Positions 1 through 11,276 of a DNA stretch of 64,000 nt are shown here, in pieces. Position numbers and translations under genes: made by a program. The notes beneath the pieces were generated by a model. That model was not told the origin of the DNA, searched no databases, and was given only the letters and a program-made list of their open reading frames with translations. Each line of letters opens with the position of its first letter. The first letter of the stretch is position 1. This DNA comes from Mikania micrantha (Eukaryota > Streptophyta > Magnoliopsida > Asterales > Asteraceae). The DNA is taken from the NCBI GenBank assembly GCA_009363875.1, contig CM018685.1, positions 53,703,087 to 53,767,086 on the forward strand. Reading direction: 5' to 3'.

Positions 1-192
1 TAGGTGATCTACACTTGCGTCCATAGAGTGCTTCGAATGGAGCGCATCGAATACTGGTATGGTACCTGTTATTGTATGAGAATTCAACAAGTGGAAGATG
101 AATATCCCAGCTACCTCCAAAATCAATCACACAACTTCTGAGCATGTCTTCAAGAGTTTGATTTGTTTGTTCAGTCTGCCCATCAGTTTGTG
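1..192 (-). pseudogene. Element A integrase, distal part (Ty3/Gypsy, runs off left edge)
   Basis: Read on the minus strand, this encodes the integrase stretch after the second catalytic Asp: TDGQTEQTNQTLEDMLRS, then a LPLVEFSYN motif and an ALYGRKCRSP motif, all characteristic of Tekay-type Ty3/Gypsy integrases. The catalytic Glu lies in the QTEQ stretch. The reading frame continues from the integrase at 2897-3586, but the two halves are separated by the solo LTR at 193-2896. The rest of the integrase, any chromodomain and the 3' LTR of element A lie beyond the left edge of the window. Confidence 0.9.
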
Positions 193-2896
193 TGTCACAC
201 CCCCAATTTTCAACTAACGGAATCATACCGTTTGGGACGTGACAAACCAGGATCTCAGATCATTAGACATAACGAAGACTTCTATATGATTTTCAAACAT
301 ACTTTGGTCTAAAACTGTAAAATCAAAGTTTAACATTTGCGGAAGCGTTTGAAAACTAATAATATAAAGTAACTATTGCATAACCATAAATACAATGTTC
401 AATGTTTTAAATCAACAACTAAAGTAAACTGTATGCATGAGACTCAATGTCCTAGTCCCTGCTTGTCCTTGCTTGTGCCTTAGTGTCCTGAGAAAACATG
501 TAAATCAAGTCAACACAAAGGTTGGTGCATACACAGGTTTGTATGAATAATCACAAATATTTGAACCAAATGTTTGAACAAGCTGTTTGTAAGAAATGTT
601 TGTAGATCACATAATCACACGTTGCATAGTCATGATAGCTAGTCATTGTACTATTTACACAAGTGGTCGACATCGAAGCTGACTGTTGCATGCTATCGCA
701 TGTTTTGCCTTTTCCCTATTGTCTAGCATAAACAATAGTAATGTGTGTTTGGTAAGTTAAACACCTGCGTAGATCCCATCTACCAAGTGAGGTTTGTCAA
801 ACCCAATAGATCTATCTTCAACTACCACGCTTTGCACTACGGCAAACTAAACGGTTCGAAATGTAACGCTTTGTAATGCTATGTTTGCACTTAATGTAAA
901 CAGCTAACTCATGCAAGTGATATGTATCTAAAAGTGTTTGTTGCACATGTTTTCTCCCCCAAAATAGTTAAAATAAGAAAAGGGGCCGTGTACGCACCTT
1001 TGATAGCAAACAGAATGATCACGTGTTCGCGAGAGTACGTAGAATAACTTCTACGAAGGATCTGTGAAATTATAATAACGTGTCGTTATTTGAAATGTTA
1101 GAATCTTGATTTTAGTCATATAAGTGTCAACACACTTATATTAAATTGTTAGAAACGTTCATACGAAAGTATGCACGATTTTTAGTTCATTTAGTTAAAT
1201 CATAAAAGTATACGCAATTTCGTTTAAACATACGTAATTATACGCGATCAGGTTTTCGGGTTAAGATATAAATTTTATTATTTTATTTTGTTCGGGATTT
1301 CGTTACGGTTCCAACGCAACTTGAACGAGTCGAATCGGAGTTAAAACTAATGAGATATGATCAAAATATCAAAAATGGTTTAAAACTCAAAAATAGTTGG
1401 GGCCGGGTTCGAACCCGCGACCTCCCTTCCACATTACACACTCCTTACCATCTCCTCTGCTTCCAATTTCGTTAACAGAGTCCTATTCAAATGGTTTTAA
1501 TCAACAAAGATTTGGTTTTCTTTTGTTTTATTCAACCGAACCAAGTGATTCCCAATTGAACCCCAGTTCGAACCCAATCGGTCCCAAACCCATGGGGTTA
1601 TTGTTCTACAGATTCAGACGATCATGTATGTGTTTTTAATTCCAAAACAAAATCAATATAACTTGGTTAATCTGCCATGCACATGTTCGAACCCCAACTC
1701 ATCAATTTCTAATTCAAATCGATTGAATTGATGATCACTTGATCTTGAATTCATAGGGTTTTCATTATACTAGAATTTCTGACCCTCTCTGTTCCAATTA
1801 ATTCAATTCTTATTATCATCTAACCCAAGAACCCCATATCGTTTTTAATCGAAAAAGTCTCAAATCGAATTCATAGAATTTGTTGTTGTTTGATAAAATC
1901 AGTATAGGTGAATCATTAAAGAGATGTTTTCTAAACCTTCTGTATAAGTGAATTGGATTTTAAATCTCATTTGAATCAAAACCCCCAACTCCTTTTCACG
2001 TTAAGAACCCTAGAGCACTCATCATATAATTCGATGTTATTAAACAAAATTGTCATAGGAATTTGTTTGATCGGAACCTTCTGAAACTACAGATGCTATT
2101 TGATTTGGTGTTTAATCTCATTTTCATGAAAACCCCCAAAACGCATTCCAGGATGAACCCTAGAATCTAAACTTGTACAATTCGAAGTTAGAACCCGAAA
2201 TTGACTTAGGTTTATGCTTAATCGGTTGTTTTAGGTCGTGTAGGAATGAATTGTTACCTTGTTTGATGCCGATTTGATGTAGTTCGATTATTAGGTTGAG
2301 TTTCGGCTACCCCCACGATCAAACTTGTCTTCCTCAACCTTTGTGATCGAATTGTTGAGTTTGACAGAGCCTAATGATGCCGATTTACTGCTCTGAGAGT
2401 TCAATTTCGATAAGTGTAATCGAATTGTATGGTCTTGTTATTGAATAGTCACGGTTTTGATCTTTTGTAACGGTTTTAGCTTAATTCGACCATAATGTTA
2501 GAAATAAATACTGAATTGATGATAGTAATCATCAATGGGACTGTTGTAACTGATTTAATTCGCCTAACACTTGTGTTAAGATCAAATTTCGATTTTAGTT
2601 GCATCCTTTGCTCGAATTTTGACTTTCTAAAGTCAAAATCTCACTTTTGTTTGATCCCCACAATACACCTTATATATTACATACTTATAACCATAATAAA
2701 ATAACCTAAGATAATTGAATTCGCTATAGTTGATTATTGGAATTGATTTAAATTCCTAATTGAATCCATAATTCGAATTTTGACTATGGAAGTCAAAATC
2801 AAATACTCTAAGTTAATCCCACTATAATCCTTATATAATAATCGATTTTTGATAGTTTTCAGTTAACTGAGTTACCTGAAAAGTCGGATTGTCACA
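193..2896 (-). mobile_element. Solo LTR (2704 bp) of a Tekay-like Gypsy element inside integrase of element A
   Basis: On the plus strand the insert begins TGTCACACC and ends TGTCACA, so on the minus strand it runs TGTGACAATCC...GGTGTGACA, the TG...CA ends of an LTR. It is flanked by an exact 5-bp target duplication, TTGTG, at 188-192 and 2897-2901. Removing it rejoins the integrase reading frame across the HPQ|TDGQ position. No retrotransposon coding sequence, PBS or polypurine tract is present, so it is a solo LTR left by LTR-LTR recombination. Its first bases resemble the start of the LTR of element D (TGTGACA, a CCG block, then TTCAGGTAA), placing it in the same broad family. It lacks the GC-rich palindromes seen in the other LTRs. 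Confidence 0.9.
1397..1475 (-). other. tRNA-like patch with Pol III B-box motif inside the solo LTR
   Basis: The minus strand contains GGGTTCGAACCC at about 1404-1415, a good match to the B-box / T-arm consensus GGTTCGANTCC. A weak A-box-like stretch (about GCAGAGGAGATGG) lies some 40 nt upstream. No complete tRNA cloverleaf can be drawn, so this is a tRNA-derived remnant (SINE-like or LTR-embedded) and not a tRNA gene. Confidence 0.35.
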
Positions 2897-5548
2897 TTGT
2901 GGATGATAAGCTGTGCTCATATTGATTTGTGTGCCCAAAGCATTCTGAAGAGTTTGCCAAAATCGTGACATAAATCGACTATCTCTGTCAGAAATGATAG
3001 AGATCGGTACTCCGTGTCGAGACACAATCTCATTAACATAGAGTTTGGCGAGTCGATCCATAGAATAATCCTCTCGGATGGGTAAGAAATGCGCAGATTT
3101 CGTAAGGCGATCAACGATAACCCATATAGAGTCATGATTACGTGATGTTCTGGGTAATTTTGTAATGAAATCCATAGAGATCTGATCCCATTTCCACATG
3201 GGAATCTCAGGTTGTTGTAATAACCCAGAAGGTTGTTGATGTTCAGCCTTAACTTTGAGACATGTTAAACATCGATCCACGTATTCCGCTATTTGTTTCT
3301 TCATTCCAGGCCACCAGAAAAAATCTTTAAGATCTTTATACATTTTATCAGCACCTGGATGAATAGAATACCTGGATTTGTGCGCCTCATCCAAGATAAT
3401 TGTTCTAGAGTTACCGAATAAAGGAATCCACATCCGGTTTTTGAAATACAACAATCCATCATTTTTGATATCGAGTTTCTTGTCTAATCCCCTTAGTCCC
3501 TCAGCAAGATAGTTCGTTGCTTGTAAAGCTTGTTGCTGAGCGTCCTTGATTTGAGGAATTAGACTGGTTTGAATAGTCATACCCAACGCTTTTACACGTA
3601 AAGGTTTGACTCATTCCTTGCGACTTAAAGCATCGGCTACGACATTCGCCTTACCTGGGTGATAACGAATTTCACAGTCGTAGTCATTTAAGAGTTCAAC
3701 CCACCTCCTCTGTCGCATGTTCAACATTATCTGATCTAGAATGTGCTAGAGACTTTTGTGATCAGTGTATATAATACACTTGGTTCCGTACAAATAGTGT
3801 CTCCAAATCTTGAGTGCAAACACCACTGCACCAAGTTCTAGATCATGAGTGGTATAGTTCTTCTCATATACTTTCAGTTGTCGAGAAGCATAAGCAATTA
3901 CCTTGTCGTTCTGCATTAAAACACACCCAAGACGTTGACGAGAAGCATCACAATACACTGTGAAATTATCAGTACCTTCCGGTAATGCCAAGATAGGTGC
4001 ATTGCAGAGTTTGTGTTTCAACAGTGGGAATGCCTCCTCCTGTTGGGAATCCCATATGAACGGTTGATTTTTCTGTGTCAATGTGGTTAATGGCAAGGCT
4101 ATTTTTGAAAAGTTCTTGATAAACCGACGATAATAACCTGCCAATCCCAAGAATTGACGTATTTCAGTCAAGGTTCGTGGTGTTTCCCATTGTTTCACCG
4201 CTTGAATCTTACTAGGATCCACTTGAATACCATTCTCGTTTACAACATGACCAAGAAATTGAACTTCTCGAAACCAAAATTCACACTTGGAGAATTTAGC
4301 ATATAATTTCTCATGTGCCAAAAGTTCTAGGATTAATTTCAAGTGTTGAGCATGTTCTTGTTGGTTTCGAGAATAAATGAGGATATCATCAATAAACACA
4401 ATCACAAATTTATCCAGATAAGGTCTACATACTCGATTCATCAGATCCATGAAAACTGCTGGTGCATTAGTTAAACCAAACGGCATTACTAAAAATTTAT
4501 AATGTCCGTATCGAGTTCGGAAAGCAGTTTTTGGAACATCATCGTCATGGATACGCAACTGATGGTATCCGGATCTCAAATCAATTTTTGAGAAATATGT
4601 AGCACCTTGCAATTGATCGAACAGATCATCGATACGGGGTAATGGATAATGATTCTTGATTGTCAGTTTATTGAATTCCCGGTAATCAATACACATCCTG
4701 AACGAACCATTCTTCTTTTTAACAAAAAGAGTAGGTACTCACCAGGGTGAGAAACTAGGTCTAATAAAGCCTTTGTCTAACAGTTCTTGCAATTGACCTG
4801 AAAGTTCTTGCATTTCTGATGGTGCAAGGCGATACGGGGCTTTAGCAACCGGTGCTGCACCTGGAATCATGTCAATCCGAAATTCAACTTGTCTTACTGG
4901 GGGTAATCCTGAGATATCCTCAGGAAATACTTCAGGAAAATCTTTGACTACTGGAATGTCTGTGATTTGTTTGGGTGAAAAATTGTGCTCAGTCACGTGT
5001 GCCAAGAAAGCATAACAGCCTTTCCTTAAGAATTTCTGAGCTCGCATACAAGATATGATACCAAGTCTTCTACCAGCTCGTTCTCCTTGAACTACCAGTG
5101 TATTACCGTTAGGTAATGGAATACGGATCACCTTGTTTTGACACACAACTTCCGCTTGGTTATCAGAAAGCCAATCCATGCCAACAACGATATCAAAGCT
5201 CCCAAGCTCAATAGGAAGTAAATTAATATTGAATAGATGATCATTCAAATTCAAGGAACATCCTTGAATAACACTGTTAGTTTTGATCAACTTGCCGTTA
5301 GCAAGTTCAATAACATAAGGAGTTTCTAGATCTACCGTAGGCAAGGAAATTAATGATGCAAATTCAGGAGAGATAAAACTCTTACCTGCTCCTGTGTCAA
5401 AGAGAACTGATGCATAAAGATTATTAAGAAGGAACGTACCAGTAACAATGTTTGCATCATGTCTCGCCTCGGTCGCACCAATCTGAAAAGCTCTCACCCT
5501 AGCTTCATTCCCTTGATTGGTGTTGTTGTTGTTCGGACAATTTTTCAT
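2897..5548 (-). pseudogene. Element A pol: protease-RT-RNase H-integrase (Tekay-like chromovirus), broken
   Basis: Minus-strand polyprotein, in order: aspartic protease (YASVLFDTGAGKSFIS, about 5390), reverse transcriptase (FSPW, CIDYREFNK, DLRSGYHQ, FGLTNAPAVF, FIDDILIYS, 4740-4250), RNase H (VYCDASRQRLGCVLM, TDHKSL, about 3970-3750), and integrase zinc finger (H-H-C-C, about 3400-3240) plus catalytic core (MDFITKLPRT, ISDRDSRF, 3190-2900). Three in-frame stops interrupt one frame: TGA after FSPW at 4739-4741 (Gly expected), TAG after DHKSL at 3746-3748 (Gln expected), and TGA after the ALSRKE motif near 3608 (Arg expected). The integrase is then split by the solo LTR. The domain order with integrase last is diagnostic of Ty3/Gypsy. 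The element cannot make a full polyprotein. Confidence 0.92.
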
Positions 5549-6848
5549 GAAATGGTTAGGGCTTCCACATTTGAAACATGACCGATTATTTTGAGTGGTT
5601 TGTTGCGGTGCATGGTTTGGTGTTTGAGCAGGAAAGTTGCAATATTTAGCGTAGTGTCATATTCTGTTACAGTTTAGACAAACAGGACATGGTCCTGTGT
5701 GATGGAAAGGACACTTATTGCATTTGGGCGCCTGCCCAGTATAAGCTCTCCTTTCAGGAATAGCAGCACCATAGTTTTTCACAGTTGGCTTGCTCTGGGT
5801 GATCTCAGCCGGAGCTTTCGCCTTTTGACACATTCGAGGTACCGACATCACTACGGCTGTGAGCCGTCTGAGGTTTCAAAGACAGAGTACCACTCCTTAC
5901 CGCCTCATTGGTAAGCTTAGTGGTCAAAAGAATCGTGTGTTTCAGAGTTGTAGGTTCAACAGCAGTCACCATTCCCCGAATCTGGGGAATCAAACCCTTA
6001 ATGTACTTATCAATTAATGTGGCTTCCGTAGGAAACATATCGGGAAGTAAACAAGTAAGTTCATGAAATCGATCGGTGTAAGCCAGACAATCCTCACCGA
6101 TCATAGAGTGATTCCAGAATTCCTCCTGGAGTTTTTGAATTTCAGTAATTGGGCAGTACTCTGATCTAATCAGAGTTTTGAAATCATTCCAGCCCATCGA
6201 ATCAACTGTGGCTGAACCCAAAGTCTTGGCCTGGGTATTCCACCAGGTCAAAGCTAAGTCTTTCAAAGAACAGGCAGCATAAGACACCTTATGCTCCTCC
6301 AAACACTGACTGATTTTAAGTTTAGTTTCCATCTCCTCGATCCACCTTAAAAGACCAGCCGCTCCTTCCTTGCCAGTAAAAGTAGGAGGGTTACAGGAAG
6401 CAAAATACTTGTAAGTACATCCCTGTCGAGGTGGATCAGGAATAATTGTAGTCGTACCAGTGGTGGTATGAGTTTTGACATGACCACCTGTAGCATTATG
6501 TTCAGCATGATCGTGTTCCCAACCAGAACCTGAGGTGATATGTGGTTGGTGTTGTGTCAGAACACCACAAGCAGATAATTGTTCACGCACAATTCGTGCT
6601 ATCATAGCCTCATTTGTTTCAAATCCGCTTGTACCAGCAGGTGGAACAGTGCTTGCTCCAGGGTTCACTGGTGGAGCAGTATTTGTTTCCAAATTCCCAA
6701 GTGGAATTACATTCACTTCCGGATTAACATGCGGATCCGGATTCGATTCAACATTCACAGGTGGGATTTGATTTTGTCCAGGGTTTGTAATGTTCTGAGC
6801 AGCTTTCTTAGCTGGTCGACCTCTTTTAGGAGCCATTAATTTGCTCAC
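5549..6848 (-). pseudogene. Element A gag (capsid/nucleocapsid), frameshifted
   Basis: Minus-strand ORF starting MSKLMAPKRGRPAKKAA at 6848, with a basic N-terminus, a Pro/Asn-rich linker, then a Retrotrans_gag-type capsid core (CNPPTFTGKEGAAGLLRWIE, LTWWNTQAKTLG, EFWNHSMIG) up to about 5850. The frame shifts near 5815-5850. The nucleocapsid follows in the new frame: a Cys/His block (CNKCPFHHTGPC), then one CCHC knuckle interrupted by a TGA at 5657-5659, then an intact knuckle CFKCGSPNHFMKNC at about 5585-5545. The gag of element B (57037) is closely related and begins with the same MSxxMAPKRGR start, which supports the start chosen here. Confidence 0.88.
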
Positions 6849-7139
6849 AAGCAGACAAATTCAGGTCAGTTTAAGAACATTAAAGATATAACCCATTCTA
6901 TCACATAATTTCAATCATATTCAGTTACACTGAAAATTTATATTGAAATGTGATTATATAAAGAATACAGTATAGCTACATGAATTTAGTCCAATCATGT
7001 TTGCACTACACACAGATCACACAATTGTTCATAGTTATACTTAGTTATGTTATTTCAAAAACATGTTAGAGTCTTACCCAGCTCTTTGCATTGCAACACA
7101 TGTTTCTAGAAATATGTTCATACAGGACTAGGATATGTT

Positions 7140-7565
7140 CTCACACAAGTTCTCTTATATGTTCTCACACAAGTTCTCTTAACAACAATAGATACGTTCT
7201 CGTTTAGATATGTTCTCGTACGGTATGGCTCTCGTACTGTACTTTAGTAATAGACATGTTCACAATTAGATACGTTCACATTTAGACATGTTCTCGTACA
7301 GTATGGCTCTCATACTGTACTTAAGTAACATATATGTTCACAATTAGATATGTTCTCGTACAGTATGGCTCTCGTACTGTACTTTAGTAAACGTATATAT
7401 TTGCATACAGTATTGCTCCCGTACTGTATTTCAGCAAAATATATTTTTAGTTCAATATATTCGCATACAGTATTGCTCCCGTACTGTATTTCAACGAAAT
7501 ATATATTTTTCAGTTCGACATGTTCTCATATTGATATATTCGTATACAGTTATGTTCTCACACAG
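7140..7565 (-). repeat. Tandem hairpin array between leader ORF and gag of element A
   Basis: Five clear copies and one degenerate copy of a unit built around an inverted repeat: arms TACAGTA and TACTGTA flanking a 9-nt loop (CGGGAGCCA or CGGGAGCAA on the minus strand). Copies lie near 7210, 7285, 7350, 7402 and 7465, with spacers about 55-75 bp apart. The same unit forms a 14-copy array at the equivalent place in element B (55.9-56.7 kb). The rest of 6849-7140 and 7565-7806 shows nothing recognisable apart from a 9-bp inverted repeat (CTTATCGTA) overlapping the leader ORF stop codon. Confidence 0.85.
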
Positions 7566-7806
7566 CAAAATTAATTATAGTACACACACATAGTTCATTA
7601 TACAGACAGATATACAAAAACACCCATATTATTACACTATCATAGTTTCATACATCACAAAGTTTTAATACAAGAACGATCAGAAACGATACATTAATAC
7701 TAACTACCAGGGATCCATTTCACAATCAAAACTTCCCATCCACATCACACACTAACAACCTATTCGTCTGTACATAGGAAATCCCAAAAGAGCTACATGA
7801 ACATAC

Positions 7807-8616
7807 TTATCGTAAAAAGTACGATAAGCAGGAAAACACCATAGCCACTGCCGCCATGATCACGCCCAAAACTATTATCTTAGTCTCAAAACTGGCCATC
7901 CCAAGCCAAATCAGAGACTCTCTCACCCTCATCGCTCCTGCCCTCAACAACTCAACCTGCTGCCAAAAGATAGCAATAATCCTCTGAACCCACGTCCTAC
8001 GCAATCGCTCCTCAACCGAAATCCTCCACTCCTGCGTGTCTGCCTCCAATGTGTTCACTCGATCTATAATGGTCAAGTGAGAGGTCAAAATCTCTAAAAC
8101 AGTGCTACGGGTATCGTCTATCCTAGCACTCTGCTGCTGTATATCCCGACGCATCCCTTGCAGATCATGAGTGACCTGCTGTAACTGGGCTCTCCACTCA
8201 GCTTGATGGGAGGATTCTCCCATCTCATGTATAGTCGGTGGCTCATCACGAGGAGCCATCTGACGTCTCGGAGGAAGACCTGTCGTCTTGCGAGCTTGAC
8301 CTCGCATCCGCCTCAACCCGTCCCAGACGGGAATCCTAGGAGGAAAAACACTCTGCCTCCTGTCTGCAGGAACATCCTCAACAGGTAACTGAGAATGTCT
8401 AGAGGAAACGGGTGATACTGGTAGTGGTGGTGTAGCTGGCACAGGTGGTGGTGGTAGTACTGGTGATGGTGGTGGTGGATCAGTCTGCGATGCAGCCACA
8501 TATACTTCCGACGGATCGGAATCAGAACCCGAACTCGAACTCGGTGTATCATCTAATCTCAAATATGGAAATCTCTGATAGAATACTGCTCGGCTTGATC
8601 GGCCATCACTGTACAA
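7807..8616 (-). CDS. Extra leader ORF of element A, upstream of gag (unknown function)
   Basis: An uninterrupted 269-codon minus-strand ORF about 330 nt downstream of the PBS and upstream of gag, where Tekay-type elements normally have no gene. Visible features: an N-terminal motif FPYLRLDDTPSSSSGSDSDP (about residues 16-35), a long Pro-rich stretch (about 47-75), a basic stretch (about 98-122), an amphipathic, probably coiled-coil region (about 140-200), and a hydrophobic C-terminus (about 246-268, IIVLGVIMAAVAMVFSC) that looks like a membrane anchor. I recognise no known domain. A shortened relative sits at the same place in element B (54800). An open frame of this length in an otherwise broken element, and its homologue in B, suggest it was a real protein. 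Ogre-type elements have an unrelated extra ORF in this position. Function is unknown. Confidence 0.6.
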   Translation of the reverse strand: MYSDGRSSRAVFYQRFPYLRLDDTPSSSSGSDSDPSEVYVAASQTDPPPPSPVLPPPPVPATPPLPVSPVSSRHSQLPVEDVPADRRQSVFPPRIPVWDGLRRMRGQARKTTGLPPRRQMAPRDEPPTIHEMGESSHQAEWRAQLQQVTHDLQGMRRDIQQQSARIDDTRSTVLEILTSHLTIIDRVNTLEADTQEWRISVEERLRRTWVQRIIAIFWQQVELLRAGAMRVRESLIWLGMASFETKIIVLGVIMAAVAMVFSCLSYFLR

Positions 8617-8943
8617 TCAAAATCTCTAATCAGTATCATGAAGTAAATATTAAATAACAATATTTAACATAAACATGAACATGATATGATGCTTCTCCCT
8701 ATCTCAGAAAAACTATTTGTCTTTATAGTTATTGAGGTTCTGCTTGAATTAAAGTAAACTAGAATGCACACGTGTTGCAAATTTTAGTTATGCTGGCCAC
8801 TCATAACTAGAATTTGTACCACCTGATTATCCTGGCTTAATTCAAAACAAGTTTTGTTCATTTGTTATATTCGGTGCTCTCTGTGTTACTATTCGAGCCT
8901 ATGGTTATAGTCTAGGTCTCTAAGTCAACCTAATTCTCTATAA

Positions 8944-8961
8944 CCTGTGGCTCTGATACCA
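8944..8961 (-). other. Primer-binding site of element A (initiator-Met tRNA type)
   Basis: On the minus strand TGGTATCAGAGCCACAGG lies 3 nt (GGG) inside the LTR end, the standard plant PBS complementary to the 3' end of initiator methionine tRNA. It fixes the orientation and the LTR boundary at 8965. Confidence 0.9.
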
Positions 8962-8964
8962 CCC

Positions 8965-11095
8965 TGTCACACCCCCACCCCTCGTCGCCTCGTGTCTAGC
9001 CTGATGTCACTGAACCGGTTGCGGAAGCATAGTGGTGATGTCTCCGAGGTGAGGGGTGACTTACTTGATCCGATATCATAAGCACACAGATTAACTTAAA
9101 GTAAATACATTACAAGGGTGTCGCAATCACAACTACATTACAGCTATGTTTATTTAATTACAATATTAATTATTCGAGTGCAATATCCCAAATGTGCATC
9201 CTCACCGGCTATTACTGTTTACCTGCAAAAAGGTTTGAATTTGAAAACGTCAGCACAAAGCTGGTGAGTTCGACAGTTCAATTTAAAACAATATGATATG
9301 ATAAACATGTTCTCAAAAGTCCAGTTCCGGATAACCATGGGACCCGTATCTAGTTCCTTTCGGACGTCAAGTCTGTTCTCAAGATATTACCCGTCGGTAC
9401 ATATCTTAGTGCCTCATTGTCTTAATGTCTATCATACCATTAAGAAGTTCAGGAAACAGATAACAAACATTCACACAAGGGGAGATGCAACCCTCCCAGC
9501 GAATGGGGTGTCAACCAATAGTACTATCAATGTTTTCTGTTCGGCCACACATGGGTTCACTAGATACAGTTCAAGAATGAGGACTTTTAGTTCCATGATA
9601 GAGTTCAGTTCTACAGGCAAAATCCCATGAAATCCCACAAAAGTCAAATGAAATCACACAGATATCATTGATGCATATCATAGGTTCAGACAACAATTTA
9701 CAGAGTTACCCCGATGTTTATAAAACATTAAAAAGAAAAGGGGTTGTACGAAACTCACCTGGTAGTATAGGTGTAGCAGTGTATCACCAAACTGATAGTA
9801 TAGAGATGATTCTGCATTTAGTTATATTTAATAAGTTATTTATGTTCTAGTTTACTGATTAGATCTTTCTGAACGTTCAATGTCAAAAACATTGCTTAGT
9901 AAATCATCAACTCGATATTAATTATGTAATTAATTAATTTAATGTTATATCATACAATGTATGATAATGTAGGAACCTACATTGCATTAGATTCCTAATA
10001 CAAAGTTGATGACACTCTTGATTAATCAGAATAATCTCTTATTAACCAGATAGTTAATGTTGTTGATTATGATACTGTAACAGTTTCTAGATAATCTAAT
10101 GGCTTAAGAATGATCAATCCTTGTTATTGATTACCCAAATATCATGAGATATCACAATGTAGTATCATAATAGGTGTAATAACCATGTTTAACATACTAA
10201 TCTGACTGTTATCATAAACATCAGATAATCATTCCAATGAGTATGTTAATGATTGTGATTAGTTTGAAATACTTGGATTTAACCTCGCATTTCAAGGATT
10301 AATCCAACTAATCACCTACATTGTTATAATCAAATGGGTTAAACCATTATAATCATGGGTATGGTTTCATGCAAACCGGGCATTACATCGGATCAAAACA
10401 AGGATTTAACCGTTAAAACATCGTGTTCTTCGTTTATAATCAATCCTAGCCATCATCTAGGCAATAATCAACAATCCTAACTATGTCATTACGTTCAAAA
10501 ACAAGATCTAATTAATCAAAGTCAAACTAGAAGGTTTAAAAGGATCATTACCTAATCTGACGGAGTTCTGCGGTTAAAATAACGATCAGAACTTGTAGAG
10601 ATGATCCCTGGTGCGATCCGTGGAGTTTGGAAGCTTCAAATATGAGTTTTGATGGTGAAAAGCTCATCTGCGTTGCTTCTGGATCGAAGAAAGTCGAGAA
10701 AGAAATAAAAATGATGATCTGCATGAAGTCTGATAAAAAGATCAGATCATTCGACCGCCACACTCGTCGCGTACCGCGACCAAAAGCCAAAAGGGACTTC
10801 GCGTACCGCGAAGAAATCCGGGGAATCTTAGATATTTTGAAATCAGCGCGTACCGCGGAGGATACTCGACCCCTCCATCGCGTACCGCGATCAGTCCGGT
10901 CGACCAACACTTGGTGATTTTTCTTCGTTTTTCGATTCCGGACAATCCAGGACTCCATTTTGTGCTCGATTTTCGCCCACGTTCATCATTTCTCGCATAC
11001 TATCAATCTGTAACAATTGAAATTATTAAATCAAAGTGGATTTCTAGAACGATCAAATGTGCTCACATCAATGATGACGTAATTCTCGTATACAA
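8965..11095 (-). mobile_element. 5' LTR of element A (its own 5' part lost)
   Basis: It begins on the plus strand TGTCACACCCCC (minus-strand LTR end GTGTGACA) next to the PBS and extends rightwards. It is homologous along its length to the element B LTR (52259-54480) and shares with the LTRs of B and D a strongly conserved block around 10265-10560. That block includes a CCTAG-ATGATGG-CTAGG motif and an AG-GTAA junction. The right end is not a clean LTR terminus: at about 11.1 kb the sequence changes into a fragment of a D-type LTR in the opposite orientation. No target duplication can therefore be identified. Confidence 0.75.
10766..10891. repeat. Four short CGCG-TAC-CGCG palindromes in LTR of element A
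   Basis: Four perfect inverted repeats share the core CGCG-TAC-CGCG but have different outer arms that still pair: GTCGCG/CGCGAC (10766-10780), CTTCGCG/CGCGAAG (10797-10813), CGCG/CGCG (10847-10857) and ATCGCG/CGCGAT (10877-10891). All have a 3-nt spacer, TAC. They form a GC-rich island in an AT-rich LTR. The role is unknown: a dimeric protein-binding site or an RNA hairpin are both possible. Confidence 0.8.
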
Positions 11096-11276
11096 CCGTC
11101 ATAAACCGCTTCTGCATTTTTACTCTTTATGGTTTGAAAACTGTTTTATCCAAATTATTGGATGTACGTATGCAACCAGACATGTAGGTCTCGCGACGGG
11201 GTGACCGGAGACTGCGATCCTGACAGTCTGTAGATGCTCGCGCCCCGGAAGGGACGAGATTTCTCGGTGTGCGACA
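11096..11276 (+). mobile_element. Fragment of a D-type LTR (3' end), plus strand
   Basis: From about 11130 to 11276 the sequence matches the last ~150 bp of the D LTR (37580-37725): GTTTTATCCAA, GGATGTACGTA, GGTCTCGC, GGAGACTGCGATCCTGACA, GCTCGCGCCC and the terminal GTGCGACA. The similarity is high but clearly diverged. The left junction with the LTR of element A is uncertain (about 11090-11130). No PBS follows, so it is a fragment or truncated solo LTR. Confidence 0.75.
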
